Assembly: GCF_029873475.1 (NCBI RefSeq)
Contig: NZ_CP123499.1
Location: forward strand, 1,116,001-1,180,000
Direction of reading: 5' to 3'
Length of the DNA stretch: 64,000 bases
Source: Arsenophonus sp. aPb
GTDB lineage: Bacteria > Pseudomonadota > Gammaproteobacteria > Enterobacterales > Enterobacteriaceae
Part shown: positions 27,182 to 36,579 of the stretch, piece by piece
Layout: the number at the start of each line of letters is the position of its first letter
Numbering within the stretch: position 1 is the stretch's first letter
The notes under the pieces: model-generated
Seen by the model: the letters and a program-made list of their open reading frames with translations, nothing else
Database searches by the model: none
Told to the model about the DNA's origin: nothing
Position numbers and translations under genes: made by a program

Positions 27182-28300
27182 ATGAAATTTCTTCGCACTC
27201 AAAAAAAGCGTTTATTAATTTCTCTCGTGTTGTTATTAATCATTATCATTACTGTTGTGATGTTTTATGTAATTAATTTACCTAAAAAGATAACTTATCA
27301 AACTGTACCCGTAACGAGAGGAAATATCGAAAAATATGTACTGGCAACTGGCAAGTTGGACGCGGTTAGTAAGGTAGATGTTGGTGCTCAGGTTAGTGGC
27401 CAGTTACAGACCCTTTATGTAAAAGAGGGGGATATGGTAAAAAAAGGGGATTTATTAGCGGTAATCGATCCCCAAAACGCGCAAAATGTGGTGAAAGAAT
27501 CAGAGGAAACTCTGCGTGAACGTCAAGCTAATTTAGCCTTAGCGCGTGCTGAATTGAAGTTAGCAGAAATGACTTATCAACGCCATGTTGATTTGGCAAA
27601 GCATCAGGCTATTTCACGGCAGGAGTTTGATCGAGTTAAAACCGATGTTGCTGTTAAAAAAGCGCGGGTAAAAATTTATATTGCCCAAATTAATCGTAAT
27701 CAGGCCTCATTAAATACCGCTAAAACCAATTTGAAGTATACCCATCTTACTGCGCCATTAAGTGGGATTGTTACTAACATTAAAACATTGCAGGGACAAA
27801 CCGTCATTGCTGCCCAAGAAGCGCCAACCATTATGACATTAGCAGACTTGGATACCATGTTAGTAAAAGCGCAAGTTTCCGAAGCTGATATTATTAATCT
27901 TAAACCGGGGCAAAAAGCTTCTTTTACTATTCTCGGTGCACCGGATACAACTTTTGAGGGAATTTTGAAAGATATTTTACCTACGCCGGAAGAAGTGAAT
28001 GATGCAATTTTTTATTATGCGCGCTTTGAAGTTCCCAATCCGCAGCATATTTTAAAACTACAAATGACTGCGCAAATTAAAATCCAACTTGAATTACATA
28101 AAAATGTATTGCTTTTGCCATTATCTGCTTTGAAAGAAAACATTGCTGGTAATCAATATACTGTTGCGGTACTACAAAATGGCCAACAGGTGGAAAAAAA
28201 AGTCGAAGTAGCCACACGAAATTATATCGATGCTGAAATTGTTTCCGGCCTTGCTGAAGGTGACTTGGTCATTACCAACCCTGAGACATCAAAAGGATAA
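27182..28300 (+). CDS. macA: Macrolide/enterobactin efflux periplasmic adaptor MacA
   Basis: 372 residues (E. coli 371). One N-terminal membrane helix (LLISLVLLLIIIITVVMFYV), a lipoyl/biotinyl-like half (VDVGAQVSGQLQTLYVKEGD), a coiled-coil hairpin (about 100-170), the second lipoyl half (LTAPLSGIVTNIKTLQGQTV) and beta-barrel domains. It bridges MacB and an outer-membrane TolC. The stop lies 4 bases before the macB ATG. Confidence 0.95.
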   Translation: MKFLRTQKKRLLISLVLLLIIIITVVMFYVINLPKKITYQTVPVTRGNIEKYVLATGKLDAVSKVDVGAQVSGQLQTLYVKEGDMVKKGDLLAVIDPQNAQNVVKESEETLRERQANLALARAELKLAEMTYQRHVDLAKHQAISRQEFDRVKTDVAVKKARVKIYIAQINRNQASLNTAKTNLKYTHLTAPLSGIVTNIKTLQGQTVIAAQEAPTIMTLADLDTMLVKAQVSEADIINLKPGQKASFTILGAPDTTFEGILKDILPTPEEVNDAIFYYARFEVPNPQHILKLQMTAQIKIQLELHKNVLLLPLSALKENIAGNQYTVAVLQNGQQVEKKVEVATRNYIDAEIVSGLAEGDLVITNPETSKG

Positions 28301-28304
28301 AGGA

Positions 28305-30251
28305 ATGAGTGCATTACTTGAATTGTATGATATAGGTCGTAATTATCGATCAGGCGAACAGCAAGTAGCGGTACTAAAAAATATTTCTTTGACCATAAAT
28401 GCTGGGGAAATGGTTGCAATTGTTGGCGCTTCAGGCTCTGGGAAATCAACTTTAATGAATATTCTCGGTTGTTTAGATAAACCAAGTTACGGCCAATATT
28501 TTCTGGCTGGACAAAATATTGCTGAACTGGATAGCGAGCAACTTTCAGTTTTACGCCGCGAGTATTTTGGTTTTATTTTTCAACGTTATCATTTGTTACC
28601 CTATTTAACTGCCGAACAGAATGTTGAAATTCCAGCTATTTATGCCGGCGCATGCCAACAAGAACGTCGTAAACGGGCAATTGCATTATTAACGCGTCTT
28701 GGTTTGAATGACCGTATTAAATATTATCCGACGCAATTGTCTGGCGGCCAACAGCAGAGAGTAAGTATTGCTCGCGCATTGATCAATGGTGGGAAAATTA
28801 TTTTAGCTGATGAGCCAACGGGCGCCTTGGATAGCTATTCAGGTGCTGAAGTTATTACTATTCTTAAGCAGCTTTGCCAACAGGGATATACTGTTATTCT
28901 GGTTACCCATAATATGCAAATAGCAAAACAGGCAGAGCGAGTAATTGAAATTAAAAATGGCGAAATTATCCGTAATTCTGTGCAACGCGAGTCTACAAAA
29001 ATATTACCGCCAATTTTTTCTACCAAAAAATCGCAAATTTCAATGACCCAATGGCTTAATCTGTTTAGAGAAGCGCTACTGATGGCATGGCGAGCGATAT
29101 TAATTAATAAAATGCGTACATTACTCACTATGCTTGGCATTATTATTGGTATTGCCTCGGTCGTTAGTATACTTGTTATTGGCAATGCGGCTAAAGGACT
29201 GGTATTGGCCGATATTCAGTCAATTGCAACCAATACTATCACTGTTTTTCCTGGTAGAGGTTTCGGTGACATGAGTCCACAAGATAGACGAGCACTGCAA
29301 GTAAGCGATGTGGAGGCGATACAGAAGCAGCCATCTGTTTTAGCTATATCGGGTAAAATGAGTACTGATGTTCGATTACGTTATGGCAATCAAAATTCCG
29401 CTGTAAGAGCGTCTGGCATTGGAGAGTCATATTTCGATGTTTATGCTATGCCAATGAGCGAAGGGATAATACTGACAAGCGATATGGTTAAGCATCATGC
29501 CCAGGTTATTGTTATTGATCAAAATACCAAGAATATATTTTTTCCTCAGCAAAAACAGGTGGTTGGTGAAATAATGTTAGTTGGGAATATACCTGTTACT
29601 ATTGTTGGTGTGGCAGCTGAGCAAAAGTCAATTTATGGTAATAGCAATATGCTACAGATTTGGATGCCTTATACCACTATGAGTAGCCGCCTGATGAATC
29701 GCTCTTATTTTGATAATCTCGATATTAGGATCAAACAGGGTTATAGCTCGTTAGAAGCAGAACAACAATTGACGCGTTTGTTGACGGTATTGCATGGGAA
29801 AAAGGATATTTTTACCTACAATTTCGATACATTGATTAAAACGATAGAAAAAACGACTAATACGCTACAGTTATTTTTAACATTAGTTGCTGTTATTTCC
29901 CTGCTAGTCGGTGGTATAGGTGTTATGAATATCATGTTGGTTTCAGTAACCGAACGCACGAAAGAAATTGGTATTCGCATTGCAATCGGCGCTCGAAATA
30001 GCGATATTATGCAACAATTTTTGATAGAGGCGATTTTTATTTGTTTGTTTGGTGGGTTTCTAGGGATCTTACTCTCTTATTTGGTCGCACTTATTGCTCG
30101 TTTAGTATTACCAGATTGGCAATTTACTTTTAGTTTGATGCCACTACTTGGTGCTTTGCTTTGTTCAACTATTATTGGCCTTGTTTTTGGTTTTTTACCT
30201 GCCCGCAATGCGGCAAAATTAAATCCAGTTGATGCCTTGGCAAGAGAATAA
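28305..30251 (+). CDS. macB: MacB, ABC-type efflux permease/ATPase
   Basis: 648 residues from the ATG at 28305, the E. coli length, with AAAGG upstream; the frame is open earlier inside macA. N-terminal ATPase: Walker A GASGSGKST, signature LSGGQQQRVSIARAL, Walker B ILADEPTGALD. A membrane helix starts about residue 270 (MRTLLTMLGIIIGIASVVSI); then a large periplasmic domain and three C-terminal helices in the MacB/FtsX pattern (GVMNIMLVSVTERTKEIGIR). Pumps macrolides, enterobactin and heat-stable toxins in E. coli. Confidence 0.96.
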   Translation: MSALLELYDIGRNYRSGEQQVAVLKNISLTINAGEMVAIVGASGSGKSTLMNILGCLDKPSYGQYFLAGQNIAELDSEQLSVLRREYFGFIFQRYHLLPYLTAEQNVEIPAIYAGACQQERRKRAIALLTRLGLNDRIKYYPTQLSGGQQQRVSIARALINGGKIILADEPTGALDSYSGAEVITILKQLCQQGYTVILVTHNMQIAKQAERVIEIKNGEIIRNSVQRESTKILPPIFSTKKSQISMTQWLNLFREALLMAWRAILINKMRTLLTMLGIIIGIASVVSILVIGNAAKGLVLADIQSIATNTITVFPGRGFGDMSPQDRRALQVSDVEAIQKQPSVLAISGKMSTDVRLRYGNQNSAVRASGIGESYFDVYAMPMSEGIILTSDMVKHHAQVIVIDQNTKNIFFPQQKQVVGEIMLVGNIPVTIVGVAAEQKSIYGNSNMLQIWMPYTTMSSRLMNRSYFDNLDIRIKQGYSSLEAEQQLTRLLTVLHGKKDIFTYNFDTLIKTIEKTTNTLQLFLTLVAVISLLVGGIGVMNIMLVSVTERTKEIGIRIAIGARNSDIMQQFLIEAIFICLFGGFLGILLSYLVALIARLVLPDWQFTFSLMPLLGALLCSTIIGLVFGFLPARNAAKLNPVDALARE

Positions 30252-30332
30252 AAATAAGGATTTATATGCTCCCAAAAGAAGATTGGGAGCAATGATTAAA
30301 ATAGCAAATGATTAAAGGCAATGAAAACCTAC

Positions 30333-30545
30333 CTATCCATTTTCTACAGGAATAATAAGGCAGGCATGGTTACCTTTAGGCCCCTTAGTTGAATTAAAAT
30401 TAACCTTCTGTCCAGCTTTTAATGTACGGTACCCTTCCATCTGGATACTGGAATAGTGTGCGAAGATATCTTCGCCACCATTTTCGGGGCAGATGAAGCC
30501 AAAACCTTTAGCATTATTAAACCACTTAACTGTACCTGTCTCCAT
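30333..30545 (-). CDS. cspD: Cold-shock-like protein CspD
   Basis: 70 residues (E. coli 74). RNP1 KGFGFICPE and RNP2 DIFAHYS are intact. The sequence GTVKWFNNAKGFGFICPE with YRTLKAGQKV and the position before clpS identify CspD, a stationary-phase inhibitor of replication. The C-terminal Ala-rich tail of the E. coli protein is shortened to VENG. Confidence 0.93.
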   Translation of the reverse strand: METGTVKWFNNAKGFGFICPENGGEDIFAHYSSIQMEGYRTLKAGQKVNFNSTKGPKGNHACLIIPVENG

Positions 30546-30848
30546 ACATCATCCTTTATAATAGGGTTTTATCAAACAAGTGCCTGTGAACAGCTCATTT
30601 TATATTGCAGCGAACTAAAAATTGCTTGTTCATAAAATATACTGTATTAAAAAGATATATGGCGTCAAGTGTACTATATTCCTAGAAAGTGGTTCAGTTG
30701 CTAAAATTTGATTTAGATAACGCTATAGGTCACTGTTTTTTATTATTTACTTTTTTAAGGATGATTGGTCACAAAGGGCATCAAAGTGATAAACTAAGAA
30801 TAATTAAGAAAAATGTATAATTAAAATATTTAACTGGATTTTTACATA
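30546..30848. other. Divergent cspD-clpS intergenic region
   Basis: 303 bp with the promoters of both genes; same layout as E. coli. No distinct regulatory site was recognised. Confidence 0.4.
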
Positions 30849-31169
30849 ATGAGTGAGTGCCAATCAGATTATCAGACGGATGTCAGGCTCAAGGAACAAG
30901 TGGAACATGCTTTACAACCACCTTCTATGTATAAGGTGATTTTAAATAATGATGATTTCACACCAATGGATTTTGTAGTACAAGTGTTAAAGAAATACTT
31001 TTCTTTTGATGAAGAGCAAGCCACACAAATTATGTTGGATGTTCATTTTCACGGGAAAGGGATCTGTGGGGTTTATACTGCTGAAGTTGCAGAAACAAAG
31101 GCCGCGCAAGTTAATATTTATGCAAGAGAACATGAATATCCATTACTTTGCACGATAGAAGAAGTCTGA
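30849..31169 (+). CDS. clpS: ClpS, adaptor of the ClpAP protease
   Basis: 106 residues (the E. coli length). The N-degron pocket NNDDFTPMDFVVQVL and VHFHGKGICGVYTAEVAETK are conserved. It delivers N-end rule substrates (Leu, Phe, Tyr, Trp starts) to ClpA, which is the next gene. It works with Aat (34.1 kb), which makes such N-terminal Leu/Phe tags. Confidence 0.97.
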   Translation: MSECQSDYQTDVRLKEQVEHALQPPSMYKVILNNDDFTPMDFVVQVLKKYFSFDEEQATQIMLDVHFHGKGICGVYTAEVAETKAAQVNIYAREHEYPLLCTIEEV

Positions 31170-31195
31170 TTAGACTAATTTATAGGGAGGTGATT

Positions 31196-33481
31196 ATGCT
31201 TAACCAAGAACTTGAACTTAGTCTTAATGTAGCTTTTGCCAAGGCAAGAGATAGCAGGCATGAATTTATGACGGTTGAGCATCTATTGCTGGCGTTGCTC
31301 AGTAATACATCCGCCCGGGAAGCTTTAGAAGCTTGCAAAGTTGACCTTGTGATATTGCGACAGGAATTGGAGCATTTTATTTCACAAACAACGCCATTAT
31401 TGCCTGAGGATGATAGTCGGGACACTCAACCCACGTTAAGTTTTCAGCGAGTATTACAGCGTGCTGTGTTTCATGTTCAGTCATCAGGGCGTAATGAAGT
31501 TACTGGTGCCAATGTGTTGGTTGCTATATTTAGTGAACAAGAGTCTCAAGCTGCCTACTTATTGCGTAAACATGATGTTAGTCGGCTTGATGTTGTTAAT
31601 TTTATTTCTCATGGCATGGTCAAAGGTAGTGAGGCAGACAATCGTCAGTCAGATTCCATTAATGCCGCTTATCAGAATGAAGATACAGTTGGCGTTGAAG
31701 AACGGATGGATAGCTTTACCACTAACCTTAACCAATTATCAAAAGCCGGTAAAGTTGATCCTTTAGTTGGGCGTCAGTTGGAGCTGGAGAGAACAATCCA
31801 GGTTCTTTGTCGTCGACGAAAGAATAATCCGCTATTAGTGGGTGAATCTGGAGTGGGTAAAACAGCAATTGCCGAAGGGTTAGCATGGCGTATCATACAA
31901 AATGATATCCCGGAAGTGATGAAAGATTGTACTATTTATGCTCTGGATATCGGTTCATTACTGGCCGGTACTAAGTATCGTGGTGATTTCGAAAAGCGCT
32001 TTAAAGCATTATTAAATGTGTTAGAAAAAGATGAAAAAAGTATTCTATTTATTGATGAAATCCATACGATTATTGGTGCTGGTGCGGCATCTGGTGGACA
32101 AGTTGATGCGGCTAATTTGATTAAGCCATTACTATCGAGCGGTCGGATCCGGGTGATGGGGTCAACTACCTACCAAGAATTTAGTCATATTTTTGAGAAA
32201 GATCGTGCGCTGGCAAGACGATTCCAAAAAATTGATATCGTCGAACCTTCTGCTGACGAAACGGTACAAATTATTAACGGATTACGGGCTAAGTATGAAG
32301 CTCATCATAATGTTCGTTATAGTCCAAAAGCAATTAAAGCTGCGGTTGATTTATCAGTAAAATATATTACAGATCGCCATTTACCGGATAAAGCGATTGA
32401 TGTTATTGATGAGGCGGGTGCAAGAACGCGTTTGATGCCACAAAACCGACGTAAGAAAACAATTGGGGTACAGGAGATAGAATCGGTTGTTTCCTTAATT
32501 GCCCGCATTCCTGAAAAAACAATTTCTTCTAGCGATAAAGAGCGATTGAAAAATTTAGATAATAGATTGAAATTGCTAGTATTTGGTCAAGAGCAAGCTA
32601 TTGAAACCCTTAGTGAAGCGATAAAAATGAATCGGGCGGGATTAGGTAGTAGTCATAGACCTATAGGTGCATTTTTATTTGCTGGACCAACAGGTGTCGG
32701 TAAGACAGAAGTCACTTTGCAACTAGCAAAAGCATTAGATATCAAATTATTGCGTTTTGATATGTCTGAATATATGGAACGCCATACAGTTAGCCGGCTA
32801 ATTGGTGCCCCACCAGGATATGTCGGCTTTGATCAAGGTGGTTTATTGACAGATGCGGTTATAAAACATCCTTATTCAGTCGTTTTATTAGATGAAATAG
32901 AAAAGGCACATTCTGATGTATTCAATCTTTTATTACAAGTGATGGATAATGGGACATTAACCGATAATAATGGCCGTAAGGCTGATTTTCGTAATGTTGT
33001 CTTGGTGATGACTACCAATGCGGGTGTGCAAGAAACACAACGTAAATCAATTGGTTTTACTGAGCAGGATAATAGTACTGATGCATTATCAGAAATAAAA
33101 CGAATTTTCGCGCCTGAATTTCGTAATCGGTTGGATAGTATTATTTGGTTTAATGCTTTAACCACTGAAGTCATTGCCCAAGTTGTTGATAAGTTTATTG
33201 TTGAGTTACAAGCTCAACTTGATGAAAAAGGAGTGTCAATTGAAATCAGCAATGCGGCACGTCAATGGCTTTGCACTAAAGGTTATGATAAGGCGATGGG
33301 AGCTAGGCCGATGGCAAGGGTTATCCAGGATAATCTGAAAAAACCTTTAGCTAATGAACTTTTATTTGGCCAGTTGAGTCGCGGTGGTGCTGTTAAGATC
33401 GATCTAAATAAGAAGACGCAAAAATTAACCTATCATTTCGAAGGTATGCACAAAACTAAACCAGAGGATGCAGTAATTTAA
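31196..33481 (+). CDS. clpA: ClpA, AAA+ unfoldase of the ClpAP protease
   Basis: 761 residues from the ATG at 31196 (GGGAGGTG 3-10 bases upstream; MLNQELELSLNVAF as in E. coli, 758). ClpN repeat domain (1-145), first AAA+ module with Walker A GESGVGKTAIAE, second with GPTGVGKTEVT, and the ClpP-docking loop region near the second module. The frame is open slightly upstream, overlapping clpS. Confidence 0.96.
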   Translation: MLNQELELSLNVAFAKARDSRHEFMTVEHLLLALLSNTSAREALEACKVDLVILRQELEHFISQTTPLLPEDDSRDTQPTLSFQRVLQRAVFHVQSSGRNEVTGANVLVAIFSEQESQAAYLLRKHDVSRLDVVNFISHGMVKGSEADNRQSDSINAAYQNEDTVGVEERMDSFTTNLNQLSKAGKVDPLVGRQLELERTIQVLCRRRKNNPLLVGESGVGKTAIAEGLAWRIIQNDIPEVMKDCTIYALDIGSLLAGTKYRGDFEKRFKALLNVLEKDEKSILFIDEIHTIIGAGAASGGQVDAANLIKPLLSSGRIRVMGSTTYQEFSHIFEKDRALARRFQKIDIVEPSADETVQIINGLRAKYEAHHNVRYSPKAIKAAVDLSVKYITDRHLPDKAIDVIDEAGARTRLMPQNRRKKTIGVQEIESVVSLIARIPEKTISSSDKERLKNLDNRLKLLVFGQEQAIETLSEAIKMNRAGLGSSHRPIGAFLFAGPTGVGKTEVTLQLAKALDIKLLRFDMSEYMERHTVSRLIGAPPGYVGFDQGGLLTDAVIKHPYSVVLLDEIEKAHSDVFNLLLQVMDNGTLTDNNGRKADFRNVVLVMTTNAGVQETQRKSIGFTEQDNSTDALSEIKRIFAPEFRNRLDSIIWFNALTTEVIAQVVDKFIVELQAQLDEKGVSIEISNAARQWLCTKGYDKAMGARPMARVIQDNLKKPLANELLFGQLSRGGAVKIDLNKKTQKLTYHFEGMHKTKPEDAVI

Positions 33482-33498
33482 TTACAGATAGTTTATAA

Positions 33499-33526
33499 CC
33501 ATAGACGATATTCCAATCGTCTATGG
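33499..33526. terminator. Bidirectional hairpin between clpA and infA
   Basis: Perfect 11-bp stem CCATAGACGAT (33499-33509) and ATCGTCTATGG (33516-33526), 6-base loop, between convergent genes. No strong T-run. Confidence 0.6.
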
Positions 33527-33549
33527 CAAGAGCTTGAGATAAGAAGCGA

Positions 33550-33768
33550 TCAACGGCTACGAAAGATGATGCGGCCTTTACTCAGATCATAAGGTGTTAA
33601 CTCGACAGTCACTTTGTCGCCCGTCAGAATCCGGATATAATGTTTACGCATTTTGCCAGAAATATGCGCAGTAACTACGTGTCCATTTTCTAGTTCAACA
33701 TGGAACATGGTATTGGGCAGAGTATCTAGTACTGTACCTTGCATTTCAATATTGTCTTCTTTGGCCAT
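33550..33768 (-). CDS. infA: Translation initiation factor IF-1
   Basis: 72 residues, the E. coli length; S1-like OB fold (MAKEDNIEMQGTVLDTLPN, then GKMRKHYIRILTGDKVTVEL). It binds the ribosomal A site at initiation. In E. coli the tRNA gene serW lies between clpA and infA; none is seen here. Confidence 0.98.
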   Translation of the reverse strand: MAKEDNIEMQGTVLDTLPNTMFHVELENGHVVTAHISGKMRKHYIRILTGDKVTVELTPYDLSKGRIIFRSR

Positions 33769-34099
33769 CTAATCCTCTAAGTTAATCACCAAGTTTTTTA
33801 CTACGGGCAAGATAATGCCGAAAAACCCTCCTTATGTAAAGGAGTGTAGAGTTTAAAGTCACTTTTACTTTTTATCAAGAGATGAAAATTACGCCATTAA
33901 AGCTTAATAGTACAAAAATATACAACAAGTATACGATTTGAACAACGCGAACGATAAAAAAATAAAATGCAACAATGTAATAGCAAACTATCTAACTTAG
34001 TTTGCAATAGCATGAATTATTCTGCTACCTATATCTTCAAATTAGTATTTAATCAGCTATCTGTTATCTCTCTTTAGGCAAAAAGTACTTTTCAGTTAA
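33769..34099. other. aat-infA intergenic region
   Basis: 331 bp. It carries the infA promoter region and a short hairpin CTCCTT/AAGGAG near 33828-33844. No tRNA or further gene found. Confidence 0.4.
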
Positions 34100-34816
34100 T
34101 CATCCGAAATGATTAGTTTCTTCTGTATTAGGTAAAGTTATTGTTTGCTTTAGCCAACATGCTTTATCAAGAGGTTGGTCGCGATATTGATAGAGATAAT
34201 TTAAAAATTGTACCCGAGGGATCTCTCTCACACCTAAAGAGGCGGTATATGCATTAATTATTTGGCAATCAAACAGTTTACCACCGAAACGCAGGAAATG
34301 GTGATAAAAAGCAATAAGTGCATATTTAGAACCATCACTAACACGGCTAAACATCGATTCACCACAAAAAATTTTACCAACATTAACACCATATAGTCCA
34401 CCAATTAATTTTGTGTTGTGCCAAACTTCGACGGAATGCGCAACACCTAGTTGATGCAAAGCAGTATATGCTTCTATTATTTGATGGGTGATCCAGGTTC
34501 CTTCTTGCCGTTGTGCGCAGCCGGCGATAACTTGTTCAAAGTCATGATTTAGCGTAATGACATACGGCGTTTTTCGCATTCTTTTTTTGGTTGTTCGGCT
34601 AATGTGTATTTCTGCTGGCAAGAGCACTGCACGTGGATCTGGCGACCACCACAATGGAATTTCCGTTGGATTAAACCAAGGGAAAATCCCTTCATAATAG
34701 GCAGCTTGTAATCTACCGACCGCCAGATCACCGCCAATGGCGAGTAAACCATTGGGGTCAGATAGAGCATATTCTGGCGCTGGAAAGAGATAAGATCCCT
34801 TATCAAGCTGAAACAT
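34100..34816 (-). CDS. aat: Leucyl/phenylalanyl-tRNA--protein transferase
   Basis: 238 residues (E. coli 234). Family signatures GLLAIGGDL, AYYEGIFPWF, WWSPDPRAVL, HSVEVW and GLYGVNVGKIFCGESMFS are all present. It adds Leu or Phe to proteins with N-terminal Arg or Lys so that ClpS-ClpAP can degrade them. Lies 28 bases after cydC on the same strand. Confidence 0.96.
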   Translation of the reverse strand: MFQLDKGSYLFPAPEYALSDPNGLLAIGGDLAVGRLQAAYYEGIFPWFNPTEIPLWWSPDPRAVLLPAEIHISRTTKKRMRKTPYVITLNHDFEQVIAGCAQRQEGTWITHQIIEAYTALHQLGVAHSVEVWHNTKLIGGLYGVNVGKIFCGESMFSRVSDGSKYALIAFYHHFLRFGGKLFDCQIINAYTASLGVREIPRVQFLNYLYQYRDQPLDKACWLKQTITLPNTEETNHFG

Positions 34817-34844
34817 ATAACCATCCTATTAACGAATTTTGTGA

Positions 34845-36578
34845 TTATGTTAGTACTATTCTGGCTTGGTAATATTGAAAATAGCGCCCTTGCAATTGTA
34901 ATAATTCTTCATGGGTAGCTTGCTCAATAATTTTCCCATCATCCATCACATATATTTGATCCATTTTTTCCAGTCCTTGTAAGCGATGGGTAATAACTAA
35001 TAAAGTTTTGTCGCAACAGTGCTGCTGCAACTGAATTAGGATCTGTTTTTCAGTTTTTGCATCTAATCCTTCGGTCGGCTCATCTAATAAAATGACTGGC
35101 GCATCATAAAGTAGGGCTCTTGCGATACCTAATCGCCGTTGTTCACCGCCTGAAAGCTGTCGACCACCTTCACCGATCCAACTATCCAGCCCTTGATTTT
35201 TAATTAGGCTATCTAAACCGACTTGTTCTAATACTTTTGTCAGTAAAGTATCACTTGCATCATCTTTCGCTATTAACAGATTATTACGTAAGGTATCACT
35301 AAAAATATGGGTTCGCTGTGGTACTACCGCCATTAATTTACGTAATGTTTTCTCATTATAGTGATTAATTGGCTGGCCATTTATCAAGATCTGGCCTGAA
35401 CTAACATCCCATGCACGCGTTAATAATTGTAACAGCGTGGATTTACCACAACCGGTTTTACCTAGTAGCGCAATATGTTCACCTGCATTGAGTGTCAAAC
35501 AGATATTTTGTAGTGTCGGTTGCGGTTGTTGAGGATAACTGAAATGCACATTTTGCAATTTGATCTCAACTTTATTACTCGCCGTTATGCCTGAAGTCGG
35601 AAATGTCACTGCCGGTTGTTGATTAATTAACTCCATTAAGCGATTTGCAGAAGTGACGACTTGTCCTAAATATTGAAATGCAACAGCTACTGGTCCAAGA
35701 ACTTCAAATGCTGCTAAGGTACAAAAAACGAACAGGGCAATAAGTGCACCAGGTTTATGCTGCTCACCCACACCGGTTGCTGCCAGCCACATTAGTAGGG
35801 TTGCAGTAAGGCCGGAGATTAAAATCACAATAGATTGTGATAGCGCGGTTAAGTTAGATTGTTGCTGCTGGCGTTTTAGCCAGCTGAATTCTAGATTTGT
35901 TAATACTTGCCGAAAGCGAGGTAATGCGCCAAAAACAGTTAGCTCTGCTTGTGCCTGGATAATATTAATTAAATGAGCACGATATTGACTGCGAAATATA
36001 GTGAGATCGTGTCCAATAGATTTTCCCGCCTGATAAAAGAAAAAGGGTAAAGTAATCAGCAAACAGAGCATAATAGTGCCCAAAGTAAGGGCAAGAAGTA
36101 AGTCTAATGTACTTAATGACAAGGTGAGCAAAATAGTAATAACTAAAGCAGCAAATATTGGAGAAAGCACTCGTAGATACAAATGATCAAGGCTTTCGAC
36201 ATCAGCGACCAGACAATTAAGAATATCTCCTTGGCGATAGTGCGCGATAGCGCCGGGAGATAGTGGAAATAGTTTTTGAAATGTAAATACTCTTAAATGG
36301 GCTAAGACACGAAAAGTCGCATCATGGTTAACTAATCGTTCAGCGTAACGGCTGGCCGTGCGAATAATGGCTGAACCACGAACCCCTGCTGCTGGTAGCA
36401 TATAATTAAAAGTATAAAGCCCGGCAGTGCCAGCGAGTGCCGTTCCGGCTAAAAACCAACCTGATAAAGTCAGTAGGCTAATACTCGCCAGTACCGCGAT
36501 AATGGTTAATAAAATACCAAGATTAAGCAGCAACCAATGACGTCGATATAGCGCAAGAAAAGGGAGTAGTACACGCAT
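34845..36578 (-). CDS. cydC: Glutathione/cysteine ABC exporter subunit CydC
   Basis: 577 residues (E. coli 573). Six N-terminal membrane helices, then an ATPase with Walker A GKTGCGKST, signature LSGGEQRRLGIARAL and Walker B VILLDEPTEGLD. With CydD it exports cysteine and glutathione to the periplasm, needed for assembly of the cytochrome bd oxidase. One base separates it from cydD. Confidence 0.96.
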   Translation of the reverse strand: MRVLLPFLALYRRHWLLLNLGILLTIIAVLASISLLTLSGWFLAGTALAGTAGLYTFNYMLPAAGVRGSAIIRTASRYAERLVNHDATFRVLAHLRVFTFQKLFPLSPGAIAHYRQGDILNCLVADVESLDHLYLRVLSPIFAALVITILLTLSLSTLDLLLALTLGTIMLCLLITLPFFFYQAGKSIGHDLTIFRSQYRAHLINIIQAQAELTVFGALPRFRQVLTNLEFSWLKRQQQQSNLTALSQSIVILISGLTATLLMWLAATGVGEQHKPGALIALFVFCTLAAFEVLGPVAVAFQYLGQVVTSANRLMELINQQPAVTFPTSGITASNKVEIKLQNVHFSYPQQPQPTLQNICLTLNAGEHIALLGKTGCGKSTLLQLLTRAWDVSSGQILINGQPINHYNEKTLRKLMAVVPQRTHIFSDTLRNNLLIAKDDASDTLLTKVLEQVGLDSLIKNQGLDSWIGEGGRQLSGGEQRRLGIARALLYDAPVILLDEPTEGLDAKTEKQILIQLQQHCCDKTLLVITHRLQGLEKMDQIYVMDDGKIIEQATHEELLQLQGRYFQYYQARIVLT

Positions 36579-36579
36579 A

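Noticed and set aside
33482..34099. tRNA-Ser gene (serW) expected beside infA
   Set aside because: No cloverleaf or TTCGA-type T-loop sequence was recognised in the gaps around infA.
34549..34824. 91-codon frame overlapping aat
   Set aside because: It lies on the same strand in another frame inside the clearly coding aat gene.
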